From: Cupriavidus oxalaticus
GTDB lineage: Bacteria > Pseudomonadota > Gammaproteobacteria > Burkholderiales > Burkholderiaceae
DNA length: 64,000 nt
NCBI RefSeq assembly: GCF_004768545.1
Contig: NZ_CP038635.1
Span: 2,356,001-2,420,000 of the forward strand
Reading direction: 5' to 3'
Shown here: in pieces, positions 12,515 to 21,156 of the stretch
Numbering within the stretch: the first letter of the stretch is position 1
Layout of the letters: every line of letters starts with the position of its first letter
Made by a program: the position numbers and the translations under genes
Notes under the pieces: model-generated
Seen by the model: the letters and a program-made list of their open reading frames with translations, nothing else
Database searches by the model: none
Told to the model about the DNA's origin: nothing

Positions 12515-12543
12515 TCTAAATATTTTATGCTTCAAATATTAGA
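12515..12543. promoter_or_regulatory. AT-rich imperfect palindrome, likely operator of the aminobenzoate operon
   Basis: The 29-bp element starts TCTAAATATT and ends AATATTAGA, reading nearly the same on both strands with a one-base offset. It stands out against GC-rich surroundings and covers the -10 box of the operon promoter. MarR or TetR family sites often look like this. No regulator gene is adjacent. Confidence 0.5.
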
Positions 12544-12564
12544 TTGCATCACGAGATAAGGCAA
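12536..12564 (-). promoter_or_regulatory. promoter of the aminobenzoate operon
   Basis: Minus-strand TTGCCT (12559-12564) and TAATAT (12536-12541) with a 17-bp spacer, about 60 bp before the hydroxylase start. The -10 lies inside the palindrome, so a bound repressor would block it. Confidence 0.6.
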
Positions 12565-12620
12565 GCATTCGGTGCGGAGTGCCTCGCCACGCACTCCGCA
12601 CCGTCGACCGCTTCAACCCT

Positions 12621-14513
12621 TCATCCCTTCAGCGCCGCCTGGATCTGCTCCAGCGCACCCGGATCTTCGATGGTGGTCAGGTCGCCCGGGTCGCGGCCCT
12701 CCGCCACAGCCTGCATGGCGCGCCGCAGCAGCTTGCCCGAACGCGTCTTGGGCAGCGCATTGACAAACAATACCCGCGCCGGCCGCGCCACGGCGCCGAG
12801 TTGCTGTTCCACCGTCTTCATCAGGTCGCCTTCCAGCGCCAGCCGCTCCTGCGGCGTTGCGGTGCGGGCCGGATCGCGCGCGATGCAGAACGCCATCGCC
12901 ACCTGGCCCTTGAGCGCATCCTGCACGCCCACCACCGCCACCTCGGCCACGGCGGCGTTCGAAGACAGGCTTTCCTCGATCTCGCGCGTGCCCAGCCGGT
13001 GGCCGGCGACATTGATCACATCGTCCGTGCGGCCGAGGATAAAGACATAGCCGTCCTCGTCGCGCACGCCCCAGTCAAAGGTGGAATAGCACAGCCGGTT
13101 CGGCACCGCCTCCCAGTAGGTGCGCACGAAGCGGTCATCGTCGCCCCACACCGTGCTCATGCAGCCGGGCGGCAGCGGCCCGTCGATCGCGACCACGCCC
13201 TTCTGGTTGGGCGGGCATTCCTCGCCGGTGTTCTCGTCGACGATCTTCAGGTCGTAGCCGTAGGCCGGCACGCCCGGCGAGCCCAGCTTGGGCGGCAGCG
13301 GCTCGATGCCGCGCTGGATCGCCAGGATCGGCCAGCCCGACTCGGTCTGCCAGTAGTTGTCGACCACCGGCTTGCCCAGGCCGTCCTGGATCCAGCGCGC
13401 GGTGGGCTCGTCCAGCGGCTCGCCGGCCAGGAACAGCAGGCGCAGGCTGGACAGGTCGTAGCGGGTCAGCCAGGCCGGGTCCTGCTTCTTCAGCACGCGG
13501 ATCGCGGTGGGCGCGCTGAACATCAGGTTGACCCGGTATTGCTCGACCAGCCGCCACAGGATGCCGCCGTCCGGGCGGATCGGCGTGCCTTCGTACATCA
13601 GCGTGGTCATCCCGGCCAGCAGGGGCCCGTAGACGATATAGCTGTGGCCGACCACCCAGCCGATATCCGAGGCCGTGAACATGGTGTCGCCCGGCTTGCC
13701 GCAGAAGATGTATTCCATCGACGTGGCCAGCGCCACCGCGTAGCCACCGGTATCGCGCTGCACGCCCTTGGGCTTGCCGGTGGTGCCGGAGGTGTAGAGC
13801 ACATACGACGGCTCGCTCGACTCCAGCCATGCGCACGGCACCTGCGCGCCGGCCACGCGGTCGCGCCAGGTGGCGTAGTCTTCATCGCGGCCTTCGGTGC
13901 GCGGCATGTCGGCCAGCTGGCGGTCGACCAGCAGCACCTTCTCCGGCTGGTGCGACGACAGCCGGATGGCCTCGTCCAGCAGCGGCTTGTACGGCACGAC
14001 CTTGCCGGCGCGCGAGCCGGCGTCGGCGCTGATCACCACGCGCGGGCGGGCGTCGTCGATCCGTGCCGCCAGGCTCACCGAGGCAAAGCCGCCGAACACC
14101 ACCGAATGGATCGCGCCGATGCGCGCGCACGCCAGCATCGCAAACGCAGCCTGCGGGATCATCGGCATGTAGACCAGCACGCGGTCGCCCTTCTGCACCC
14201 CGAGCCCCTGCAGGATCGCCGCCATGCGGTTGACCTCGTCGTGCAGCTCGGCATAGGAGTAGCTGCGGGACTGGTCGACTTCGGTCGAAACCCAGTGCAA
14301 GGCGGGCTGGCTGGCGCGCGCCGCCAGGTGGCGGTCTACCGCGTTGTGGCACAGGTTGGTGCGTCCGCCCACGAACCAGCGGGTGAACGGCGCGTGGCTG
14401 TTGTCGAGCACCTGATCGAAGGGAGTTTCCCAATCGATGCGTGCCGCCTGTTCGGCCCAGAACCCCTGCGGGTCGGCCAGCGAACGGGCATGCACGGCAT
14501 GGCTTGCCGTCAT
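12621..14513 (-). CDS. prpE: propionate-CoA ligase (acetyl-CoA synthetase family)
   Basis: AMP-forming acyl-CoA synthetase of 630 residues. Signatures are [50 protein letters not shown] and [12 protein letters not shown] with the conserved acetylatable Lys. The AcsN-like N-terminus (DPQGFWAEQAARIDWETPFD) and length match PrpE and not acetate Acs, which occurs separately at 49.1 kb with a WQTETGG motif. The start MTASHAVHAR is chosen because GGAGGAG precedes it; nine more in-frame residues are possible upstream. It lies alone between a terminator and the aminobenzoate promoter. Confidence 0.88.
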   Translation of the reverse strand: MTASHAVHARSLADPQGFWAEQAARIDWETPFDQVLDNSHAPFTRWFVGGRTNLCHNAVDRHLAARASQPALHWVSTEVDQSRSYSYAELHDEVNRMAAILQGLGVQKGDRVLVYMPMIPQAAFAMLACARIGAIHSVVFGGFASVSLAARIDDARPRVVISADAGSRAGKVVPYKPLLDEAIRLSSHQPEKVLLVDRQLADMPRTEGRDEDYATWRDRVAGAQVPCAWLESSEPSYVLYTSGTTGKPKGVQRDTGGYAVALATSMEYIFCGKPGDTMFTASDIGWVVGHSYIVYGPLLAGMTTLMYEGTPIRPDGGILWRLVEQYRVNLMFSAPTAIRVLKKQDPAWLTRYDLSSLRLLFLAGEPLDEPTARWIQDGLGKPVVDNYWQTESGWPILAIQRGIEPLPPKLGSPGVPAYGYDLKIVDENTGEECPPNQKGVVAIDGPLPPGCMSTVWGDDDRFVRTYWEAVPNRLCYSTFDWGVRDEDGYVFILGRTDDVINVAGHRLGTREIEESLSSNAAVAEVAVVGVQDALKGQVAMAFCIARDPARTATPQERLALEGDLMKTVEQQLGAVARPARVLFVNALPKTRSGKLLRRAMQAVAEGRDPGDLTTIEDPGALEQIQAALKG

Positions 14514-14632
14514 GGCAGTCTCCTCCGCGTCTGCGGTCATTGTGATGATGACGGTAGTTTGCCACCGGCGCGGGCGTGGAGGAAACGGGATTCAGAGGGG
14601 TGCCGCCCCCGGCCGATGCACACGGCAGATGC

Positions 14633-14662
14633 AAAAAAGGCGTGCCGCCGGCACGCCTTTTT
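14633..14662 (-). terminator. rho-independent terminator after mltD
   Basis: Stem GGCGTGCC/GGCACGCC (14639-14657) flanked by six A and five T, so it can act in either direction. It sits directly downstream of the mltD stop on the minus strand. Confidence 0.85.
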
Positions 14663-14679
14663 GCTCTCAAGCCCTGCGC

Positions 14680-16374
14680 TCAGCGCGCCTTGCTGCCCTT
14701 GCTGCTGGCCTTGACGCTGGACTTGGCCGATGCCTTCACCGGGGCCGCCTTGGCCTCGCGCGCCACCTTGGCCGTCGGCGCCGCCTTGGTACCGCGGCGC
14801 GGGGAGGCTTCCACAGTGATGCGCTTGCGCGGCTCGGCCTTGCCCCCCTGTGTCGAGACGCGCACGATTCTGCCCTTGCTGCCACGTTCGGCGCGCTCGG
14901 CGCGGTCTTCGCGCTCGGCCCGGTCGGCCCGTTCGGCACGCGCCGCGCGGACCGCGCCGGCACCGCGCACCGGCACCATCAGCACCAGGCTCTGCCCTGC
15001 CACCAGCTTGGTGCCGGACAGCTTGTTCCAGGACTGCACCTGGCCCGGCGACACGCCGTAGCGCCGCGCCACCGACGTCACCGTATCACGCCGGCTTGCA
15101 CGCACCACCACGCGGCGCGCGTCGGGCAGGTCGGGCTCCATCGCCAGCATGGCGGTGTCGGCCAGGCTCGCGCTGATGTCCTGGTCGTGGCGGCCCGAAC
15201 GCGGGATCATCACGGTCGAGCCGGCCTTCAGGCGCATGCCCTTGGGAATGCTGTTGATTTCGCGCAGCGTGTCGGCATCGACATTGAGCCGCGCCGCCAG
15301 CGACTCGACGCGCTCGCGCCCGTCCACCGTGACCGCGGTCCAGCTCGACAGCCCGCCTCGGTAGGTGTTCAGGTTGTACTGGAAGCGCTCGGCATTGTCG
15401 AACGGCAGCAGGATCTGCGGGTTGGATGCCCCCAGGATCACCGGGCGGTTGAACGACGGGTTCAGCGCCTTGAACTCTTCCAGCGTCATGTCCGCCAGCT
15501 TGGCGGCGAGGTTCACGTCGATATCGCGCGACGTGGTCACCGTGACGAAGTACGGATGGTCCGGGATCTCCGGCAGCCTGACGCCATAGATGGCCGGGTT
15601 GGCGATGATGTTCTTGACCGCCTGCAGCTTCGGCACGTAGTAGCGCGTCTCGTTGGGCATGGTCAGGCTGGCGTAGTCGGTCGGCAGCCCGCGCGCCTGG
15701 TTGCGCGCGATCGCGCGCGACACCGCGCCCTCGCCCCAGTTGTACGCGGCCAGCGCCAGGTGCCAGTCGCCGAACATGTCATAGAGCCGCTGCAGATAGT
15801 CCAGTGCGGCATCGGTCGAGGCCAGCACATCGCGGCGCTCGTCGCGGAACATGTTCTGCTTCAGGTTGTATGACTTGCCCGTACTGGGGATGAACTGCCA
15901 CATGCCGGCGGCCTTGGCGCTGGACTGGGCCTGCGGGTTGAACGCGCTCTCGACGAACGGCAGCAGCGCCAGCTCGGTCGGCATCTTGCGGCGTTCCAGT
16001 TCCTCGACGATGTGGTACAGGTAGCGGCTCGACCGCCCGACCATGCGCTCCATGTATTCCGGGCGCTGCGCATACCACTGGGTGCGGTCATCGACCAGCG
16101 TGCCCTCCAGGTCCTGCATGGCAAAGCCGCGCCGGATCCGGTCCCAGATATCGTTGGACGGGCCGCGCAGCCAGTCCAGGCCGCCCTGGTCGACATTGAT
16201 GGTGGAAGAGGATGACAGCGCCGACTTGTCGCTGAGCGAATTGAGCGGATCCTGGCGCCTGGCAGTCTGGGCGGTCGCGCCGTTGGCATCGGCGTCAGGC
16301 GGCGTAGGGGTGCTGGCGCAGGCTGCAAGCAGCGCCGCACACGCAACTACCGCCAGTAATCGACCAATTTTCAT
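14680..16374 (-). CDS. mltD: membrane-bound lytic murein transglycosylase D, lipoprotein
   Basis: Cleaves peptidoglycan glycan strands with formation of 1,6-anhydromuramic acid. The 564-residue precursor starts with a lipoprotein signal peptide (lipobox LAAC near residue 19). The SLT domain around residues 115-240 contains PFVESAFNP with the catalytic Glu, then AGMWQFIPSTG and AAYNWGEG. Two LysM-like repeats follow near 345-393 and 415-467. The last ~95 residues are an unusual Arg/Lys/Ala-rich low-complexity tail with RAERADRAEREDRAERAER, absent from enteric MltD. A promoter (TTGACG, 17 bp, TAGCAT) lies upstream and a strong terminator downstream. Confidence 0.93.
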   Translation of the reverse strand: MKIGRLLAVVACAALLAACASTPTPPDADANGATAQTARRQDPLNSLSDKSALSSSSTINVDQGGLDWLRGPSNDIWDRIRRGFAMQDLEGTLVDDRTQWYAQRPEYMERMVGRSSRYLYHIVEELERRKMPTELALLPFVESAFNPQAQSSAKAAGMWQFIPSTGKSYNLKQNMFRDERRDVLASTDAALDYLQRLYDMFGDWHLALAAYNWGEGAVSRAIARNQARGLPTDYASLTMPNETRYYVPKLQAVKNIIANPAIYGVRLPEIPDHPYFVTVTTSRDIDVNLAAKLADMTLEEFKALNPSFNRPVILGASNPQILLPFDNAERFQYNLNTYRGGLSSWTAVTVDGRERVESLAARLNVDADTLREINSIPKGMRLKAGSTVMIPRSGRHDQDISASLADTAMLAMEPDLPDARRVVVRASRRDTVTSVARRYGVSPGQVQSWNKLSGTKLVAGQSLVLMVPVRGAGAVRAARAERADRAEREDRAERAERGSKGRIVRVSTQGGKAEPRKRITVEASPRRGTKAAPTAKVAREAKAAPVKASAKSSVKASSKGSKAR

Positions 16375-16409
16375 TAAGTTCTCGAATCGTGACGCTAAAA
16401 GGATGCGTG

Positions 16410-16438
16410 ATGCTAAAAAAAACGGCCTATCGCGTCAA
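16410..16438 (-). promoter_or_regulatory. probable mltD promoter
   Basis: Minus-strand TTGACG (16433-16438), 17-bp spacer rich in T, and TAGCAT (16410-16415); start of transcription would be about 30 bases before mltD. Confidence 0.55.
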
Positions 16439-16507
16439 TCAGATTTTTCTAGGTAGCGCCCCGAAAGCCTTGACCCGCAAGGGTTTTCGGCCGGGCCTGC
16501 CTTTAAT

Positions 16508-17308
16508 TTAGCGGAAATTGTCCTTCCACCTGCGCAGCGCGCCAAATGCCTTGGCATCGCTGTCGGTGGCACCGCCGTGCGCCGACACCGCTGCGCGTAC
16601 CGACGGCTCGCGCGAGCGCAGGAACGGGTTGACCTCGCGCTCGTGGGCGATGGTGGTCGGCAACGTAGGCGTGTCCGCGGCACGCAGCGCATCGACGCGC
16701 TGCTCCCACGCCGCCAGCGCGGCATTATCCGGCTCGACCGCCCGGGCAAAGCGCACGTTGCTGCGCGTGTACTCGTGGGCGCAGTAGACGCGGGTGTCGC
16801 CCGGCAGGCCCGCCAGCTTGTCCAGCGACGCCAGCATCTGCGCCGGCGAGCCCTCGAAGAGGCGCCCGCAGCCGCTGGCGAACAGCGTGTCGCCGCAGAA
16901 CACGGCGCGGCCCGCTTCGCCCAGGTCGCCCACATAGGCGATATGGCCGGCGGTATGCCCGGGTACGTCCAGCACCCGCAACGTCACCGGGGGCTCGGCC
17001 AGTGTCACCTCGTCGCCTTCGCGCAGCGCCCGGGTGCGTCCGCCGATACGTTCGCCGGCGGGCCCGAGCACCGGCATCGGCGCGCCCGATGGCGTGCTCG
17101 GGTGTGCCGCCAGCAGGCCGGCAACGCCGCCCTGGTGATCGCCGTGGTGGTGAGTGATTACAATAGCGCCCAGAGCCAGCCCCCGCTGCGCCAGAAATTC
17201 CTCCACCGGCGCCGACTCGCCGGGATCGACCACGGCGGCATGATGCCCATCGTGAATGGCCCAGATATAGTTATCCTGGAACGCCGGGATCGGCTCAACC
17301 TTCAACAT
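16508..17308 (-). CDS. gloB: hydroxyacylglutathione hydrolase (glyoxalase II)
   Basis: Hydrolyses S-lactoylglutathione to lactate and glutathione in methylglyoxal detoxification. The 266-residue protein has the metallo-beta-lactamase metal motif [11 protein letters not shown], later [29 protein letters not shown] and YCAHEYT, all expected metal ligands. The start [16 protein letters not shown] at 17306-17308 has AGGAG seven bases upstream; an ATG six bases earlier is too close to that site. It is divergent from the methyltransferase gene with only 12 bp between the two starts. Confidence 0.95.
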   Translation of the reverse strand: MLKVEPIPAFQDNYIWAIHDGHHAAVVDPGESAPVEEFLAQRGLALGAIVITHHHGDHQGGVAGLLAAHPSTPSGAPMPVLGPAGERIGGRTRALREGDEVTLAEPPVTLRVLDVPGHTAGHIAYVGDLGEAGRAVFCGDTLFASGCGRLFEGSPAQMLASLDKLAGLPGDTRVYCAHEYTRSNVRFARAVEPDNAALAAWEQRVDALRAADTPTLPTTIAHEREVNPFLRSREPSVRAAVSAHGGATDSDAKAFGALRRWKDNFR

Positions 17309-17320
17309 GCGCATGCTCCT

Positions 17321-18175
17321 ATGTCCAATCGTCCCAATCGCCGGAACGGCGAGTACGGCCAGCGCGGCCTGAATGGCCCCAATGGTCCCAATGGCCCGAT
17401 TGTAAGCTGGGAAGACTGGCTGGCCTCGCCGCCCGGCAAGTACATGCTGCGCTGGGAAGCGCAGCAGTACGACCGCACCGTGGCGGACATCTTCGGCTAC
17501 CACGCCGTACAGCTGGGCATGCCGTACGTCGATACCCTGCGCGAGAACCGGATGCCGTTCTCGGCGCTGGCGCTGGATCCGGCCAGCGGGCCGCACGGGC
17601 CGCGCGCGGCACATCCGGACGCGCGCCAGCTGCTGTGCCGCTTCGACGAGCTGCCGTTCGACACGCAGAGCGTAGACCTGGTAACCCTGCCCCATATCCT
17701 GGAGTTTGCCGAAGACCCGCACGAAGTGCTGCGCGAAGTCTCGCGCGTGCTGATGCCCGAAGGGCGCGTGGTGGTCACCTGCTTCAACCCGATGAGCCTG
17801 TGGGGCGCGCGCCAGGGCATGAACCGGCTCGGCGCCACGCCCTTCCTGCCGACCGATGCGCAGCAGATCGGCTTCGTGCGCATCAAGGACTGGCTCAAGC
17901 TGCTCGGCTTCGATATCATCCGCGGCCGCTTCGGCTGCTACTGCCCGCCCTATCGCACCGAGCGCTGGCTGCAGCGCACCGCCTTCATGGAAAAGGCCGG
18001 CGACCGCTGGTGGCCGATCTTCGGCGCGGTCTATATGATCTCGGCGATCAAGCGCGTGCGCAACATACGACTGGTCGGCCCTGCGTGGAAAGCCAAGCCG
18101 GCGCTGGCACCGGTGGCAACGCCCGTGGCAACGCCCACCGGCACCCACGGCAAGACGCCCGGCGACGACCACTGA
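17321..18175 (+). CDS. class I SAM-dependent methyltransferase domain protein
   Basis: A 284-residue protein commonly found beside gloB and rnhA in this lineage. Methyltransferase-like features are the [19 protein letters not shown] strand/helix and [20 protein letters not shown]. The N-terminal glycine-rich SAM loop is weak, so activity is uncertain. Residues around 15-27 form a short NGP repeat ([12 protein letters not shown]). The first ATG has no ribosome-binding site and nearly abuts divergent gloB; a start at a later Met (around 17443) cannot be excluded. The C-terminus has a second short repeat ([12 protein letters not shown]). Confidence 0.75.
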   Translation: MSNRPNRRNGEYGQRGLNGPNGPNGPIVSWEDWLASPPGKYMLRWEAQQYDRTVADIFGYHAVQLGMPYVDTLRENRMPFSALALDPASGPHGPRAAHPDARQLLCRFDELPFDTQSVDLVTLPHILEFAEDPHEVLREVSRVLMPEGRVVVTCFNPMSLWGARQGMNRLGATPFLPTDAQQIGFVRIKDWLKLLGFDIIRGRFGCYCPPYRTERWLQRTAFMEKAGDRWWPIFGAVYMISAIKRVRNIRLVGPAWKAKPALAPVATPVATPTGTHGKTPGDDH

Positions 18176-18240
18176 GCCGGAGCCACGGCGGACAACCCAT
18201 GCGCCGGCCGCGCTGCGCGGCCGGCCCCCAACGGAATTCC

Positions 18241-18678
18241 ATGCAAGAAGTCACGATCTACTCCGACGGCGCCTGCAAAGGCAATCCCGGCCGCGGCGGC
18301 TGGGGTGCGGTGCTCGTCGCCGGCACCAATGAAAAAGAACTGTTCGGCGGCGAGCCCAACACCACCAACAACCGCATGGAGATGACCGCGGTGATCGAAG
18401 CGCTGCGCGCGCTCAAGCGGCCCTGCACCGTGCGGGTCTACACCGACTCGCAATATGTCCAGAAAGGCATCAGCGAATGGCTGCCCGGCTGGAAAGCCCG
18501 CGGCTGGAAGACCGCCGACAAGAAGCCGGTGAAGAACGCCGACCTGTGGCAGGAACTCGACGCGCTGACCCAGGGACACCAGATCTCGTGGCACTGGGTG
18601 CGCGGCCACAACGGTCATCCCGGCAACGAGCGCGCCGATGCGCTGGCCAACCGCGGCGTCGAATCGATCGGCCGCTGA
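18241..18678 (+). CDS. rnhA: ribonuclease HI
   Basis: Degrades RNA in RNA:DNA hybrids. At 145 residues it has typical length. The four catalytic acids are visible: Asp9 in [12 protein letters not shown], Glu in [13 protein letters not shown], Asp in VYTDSQYV and Asp in NERADALAN. The basic handle region ([20 protein letters not shown]) is present. Followed 59 bp later by dnaQ, the order usual in many Proteobacteria. Confidence 0.97.
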   Translation: MQEVTIYSDGACKGNPGRGGWGAVLVAGTNEKELFGGEPNTTNNRMEMTAVIEALRALKRPCTVRVYTDSQYVQKGISEWLPGWKARGWKTADKKPVKNADLWQELDALTQGHQISWHWVRGHNGHPGNERADALANRGVESIGR

Positions 18679-18737
18679 ACCGCCGCAACGCCACAACAAG
18701 AACCGCGGGGCAATGCCGCTCCGCTAGAATGCCCGCC

Positions 18738-19469
18738 ATGCGACAAATCGTTCTCGACACCGAAACCACCGGCCTGAATGCCGCCACCGGCGACCGCCTG
18801 ATCGAAATCGGCTGCGTGGAGCTGCTTAACCGCCGCCTGACGGGGCGCCACCTGCACTTCTATGTCAACCCGGAGCGCGACATCGACGAAGGTGCGATCG
18901 CCGTCCACGGCATCACGGTCGAGTTCCTGGCGGACAAACCCCGCTTTGCCGAGGTCGTGCACGAGATCCGCGAATTCGTCGCAGATGCCGAGCTGATCAT
19001 CCACAACGCGCAGTTCGACCTGGGCTTCCTCGACATGGAATTCCAGCTGCTGGGCATGCCTCCCTTCCGCGAGCATGTCGGCAACGTGATCGATACGCTA
19101 CGCGAAGCGCGGCAGATGTTCCCCGGCAAGCGCAACTCCCTCGACGCCCTGTGCGACCGGCTGGGGATCAGCAACGCGCACCGCACGCTGCACGGCGCAT
19201 TGCTCGATGCGGAATTGCTGGCAGAGGTCTACCTGGCAATGACCCGCGGCCAGGATTCGCTGGTAATCGACACCATGGAAAGCGGCACTGGCGCAGGCGG
19301 GGCCACCGCTACGGCCGACCTCTCTCGGCTGGTACTGCCGGTGCTGCGCGCCACCGAGGCGGAACTGGAAGCCCATTTCGATCTGCTCAAGGGCCTGGAC
19401 AAGGCCAGCGGCGGCAAGACGGTATGGCAGGAAGCCACGGCCGAGGAACCCGGCACGATGGCCGCCTGA
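18738..19469 (+). CDS. dnaQ: DNA polymerase III epsilon subunit (proofreading exonuclease)
   Basis: The 3'-5' exonuclease of the replicative polymerase, 243 residues like E. coli DnaQ. DEDDh motifs are ExoI VLDTETTGL (Asp7, Glu9), ExoII HNAQFDLGFLD and ExoIII HGALLDAELLAEVY. The C-terminal segment would bind the alpha subunit. The start MRQIVLD at 18738 is preferred over an ATG nine bases earlier. No ribosome-binding site precedes it, and a TAGAAT (18725-18730) sits seven bases before the start, so the message may be leaderless, although no good -35 is present. Confidence 0.95.
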   Translation: MRQIVLDTETTGLNAATGDRLIEIGCVELLNRRLTGRHLHFYVNPERDIDEGAIAVHGITVEFLADKPRFAEVVHEIREFVADAELIIHNAQFDLGFLDMEFQLLGMPPFREHVGNVIDTLREARQMFPGKRNSLDALCDRLGISNAHRTLHGALLDAELLAEVYLAMTRGQDSLVIDTMESGTGAGGATATADLSRLVLPVLRATEAELEAHFDLLKGLDKASGGKTVWQEATAEEPGTMAA

Positions 19470-19490
19470 ACAAAAAGTTGGGAAAAGGGC

Positions 19491-19519
19491 TTTACAAGAT
19501 ACAGGGAGCCCTGCATAAT
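19491..19519 (+). promoter_or_regulatory. promoter of tRNA-Val
   Basis: TTTACA (19491-19496), 17-bp spacer, CATAAT (19514-19519), about 42 bp before the mature tRNA. Confidence 0.6.
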
Positions 19520-19560
19520 CTCATTTCTCCGCTGCACGACGGCAACGACGATGCAGAAAG

Positions 19561-19635
19561 GGGTGGTTAGCTCAGCGGTAGAGCACTGCCTTCACACGGC
19601 AGGGGTCACAGGTTCAATCCCTGTACCACCCACCA
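19561..19635 (+). tRNA. tRNA-Val (anticodon CAC)
   Basis: A 75-nt cloverleaf with encoded CCA. Acceptor GGGTGGT pairs with ACCACCC; the anticodon loop TTCACAC gives CAC, reading GUG. The T-arm GGTTCAATCC is standard. Its 3' part is the integration site of the neighbouring island. Confidence 0.96.
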
Positions 19636-19636
19636 G
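19591..19636. repeat. left attachment site (46-bp direct repeat)
   Basis: Identical over 46 bases with 25247-25292; bases immediately outside differ on both sides. It begins at the anticodon loop (TTCACAC) and ends one base after the encoded CCA. Confidence 0.93.
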
Positions 19637-19643
19637 AACACGG

Positions 19644-19668
19644 AAAGCCAGCCTCGTGCTGGCTTTTC
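19644..19668 (+). terminator. terminator after tRNA-Val, probably island-borne
   Basis: Stem AAAGCCAGC/GCTGGCTTT with loop CTCGT followed by T-rich sequence. A near-identical copy (loop CTCGC) follows the right attachment site, implying the island brought its own version. Confidence 0.8.
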
Positions 19669-19770
19669 TCATTTCTGGGGTTAGGACACACTAACCCCGC
19701 GATTTCTGGCCTCCCTCGAATCGGTCCGATTGCCACAAATTTGCCACACGCAAACTTGTGAGGACCACGA

Positions 19771-20406
19771 ATGGCGACTATTCGGCAACGGGGCTCGAAC
19801 TGGGAAGCCCAGATTCGGCGCAAAGGCTGGCCTACCCTCTCCCGCAGCTTCTCCACCAAGGCAGACGCCCGTGCATGGGCGACGGTAATCGAATCCGAGA
19901 TCGAGCGCGGGGTCTTCATTGATCGCACCGAAGCTGAGAAAAACACCCTGGGCGATCTGATTCGAAGGTACCTACAAGAGGTGTCCGGCCAGAAAAAAGG
20001 GGCCGAATCCGAACGATATCGGCTCACTGCGATGCTCCGCGACCCACTCGCACAGGTAAAGGTTGCCGCCCTGTCTGGCAAGCTCATCGCCGAATGGCGC
20101 GACAAACGACTGAAGCAGGTGTCCGGCTCCACAACGAACCGCGACCTGAACCTGATTTCCCATGTAATCAATGTGGCAGGCAAAGAATGGGGAATCCACA
20201 TTGACAATGCCGTGTCGATGGTTCGCCGGCCCGCCGAAAACCGCGGGCGCAATCGTCGCTTGGGACACGGGAATAGGAACGACTCCTTGCCGCGCTCGAA
20301 ACGCCTCCACGCGACCCAAGAGGTCGCCTTACTGGCCCGAGTGCGTATTCCGGTGAATGTGACCGCTGATTCCGGCATCGTGACCGCGGATTCCGCTTTA
20401 TCGTGA
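19771..20406 (+). pseudogene. tyrosine recombinase (island integrase), frameshifted and 3'-truncated
   Basis: The open frame has 211 residues. About the first 160 look like the arm-binding and SAM-like core-binding domains of a phage-type integrase (MATIRQRGSNWEAQIRRKGW, then ADARAWATVIESEIERG). Near 20265 the integrase frame is lost: from 20277 another frame reads ERLLAALE, the expected continuation. At about 20359 the gene runs into the repeated end of an IS21-type element. The catalytic Arg, His-x-x-Arg and Tyr domain is absent. Its position next to the tRNA and its direction fit an island integrase. Family call secure, function surely lost. Confidence 0.85.
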
Positions 20407-20511
20407 CCGCTGTTTCCCAGCGGTTTCCGGTTGGTCGTGACCGGCAATTCCGGCATCGTGACCGGTGATCGGTTGAGGGTGTTGCGCGGGGACGGATTCT
20501 ACTCTGCCAGG
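20359..20511. repeat. end of an IS21-family element with repeated GTGACCG boxes
   Basis: GTGACCG occurs at 20359, 20380, 20403, 20437 and 20458, most copies followed by a variant of NNATTCCGGCATC. Multiple internal terminal repeats are typical of IS21-family ends. It abuts the istB remnant and truncates the integrase. Confidence 0.65.
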
Positions 20512-20770
20512 CTAGGCAGTGGGGTTGCCGCTGGCTGTGGCGCTTGTTTTTTGAGCAGTCTTTCTCATTGAGTCGCCGGCCAGCGTGATGCGGTGAATGC
20601 GGTGCATCAGTCGATCGAGAATCGCATCGGCGATGGTTGCGATCAATGCCCCGTCCGGGGCGGGCATCGAGGTCTTCGATGGCGGCCTGGGGGTACTTGA
20701 GCCGGGCTCGCTGCAAGAGTCGGGCAAGCTTGCGGTCATTGCGCCAGAGCAGCCCCAACAATGCCGAACG
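20512..20770 (-). pseudogene. istB (IS21 helper ATPase) remnant with internal deletion
   Basis: Minus-strand reading gives an N-terminal IstB piece (NDRKLARLLQRARLKYPQAA then EDLDARPGRGIDR) that is joined out of frame to an IstB C-terminal piece (IADAILDRLMHRIHRITLAG, then DSMRK). The whole Walker A/B ATPase core of about 130 residues is missing. The join lies around 20640, where a short GATCG sequence could have mediated deletion. No istA transposase is present. The element is dead. Confidence 0.75.
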
Positions 20771-21116
20771 CGATGGCACCCGCAGGGTGAAGCGCAGCAG
20801 CGATGCGGGCCGAAAGCAGCGGGTGGATCTTGCGCAGCAGCCCGAACTCCAATATCCGGGCACCCACCTGAGCGGGGCCGATCAGCGCACCGACCATCAC
20901 GGCAGTTGCGAGTGTCGCACCACCTGCCTGCAGCAATCGCGGCAGGAGCGCCGCCATGGCGGTGCTAATGAACCAGGTGGCGGCGAAGACAAAGGCGAGT
21001 GTGAACGAGGCAAGCCGCTGAGAGGGCACGCCATCCTTAGGAGCCTGGGAGGACGCAGTCTTTGCGGGTGGCGGGTCCGTGGCCGTACTGTTAGGCGTGC
21101 TGAGATTGGCTGGCAA
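20736..21116 (-). pseudogene. major facilitator transporter fragment (ars cluster)
   Basis: About 125 residues that look like the middle of an MFS permease, from the central loop (rich in Pro/Thr/Ser) into two or three hydrophobic segments (LAFVFAATWFISTAMAALL; VMVGALIGPAQVGARILEFG). The 3' end runs into the IS21 remnant and stops at GAALAQ. Nothing upstream encodes the first six helices: arsH ends 40 bp away, and the only ATG with a ribosome site there opens a 15-codon frame that ends at once. An MFS gene often follows arsH in related ars operons, so this is read as its broken remainder. Confidence 0.65.
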
Positions 21117-21156
21117 TCACACGACTCGTTGGCTCCATGGCCATCCCGTCCGTTTT

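Noticed and set aside
10102..12519. 805-codon open frame antisense to the abmA-type gene
   Set aside because: Same GC-driven shadow; compositionally biased His/Arg/Ala/Val protein with no start signal.
20359..20475. Iterons of a replication origin
   Set aside because: The GTGACCG repeats adjoin an istB remnant and match IS21-type ends; no replication gene is near.
20736..21116. A functional small membrane protein after arsH
   Set aside because: It lacks an ATG and ribosome site and its 3' end is IS sequence, so a transporter fragment is more likely.
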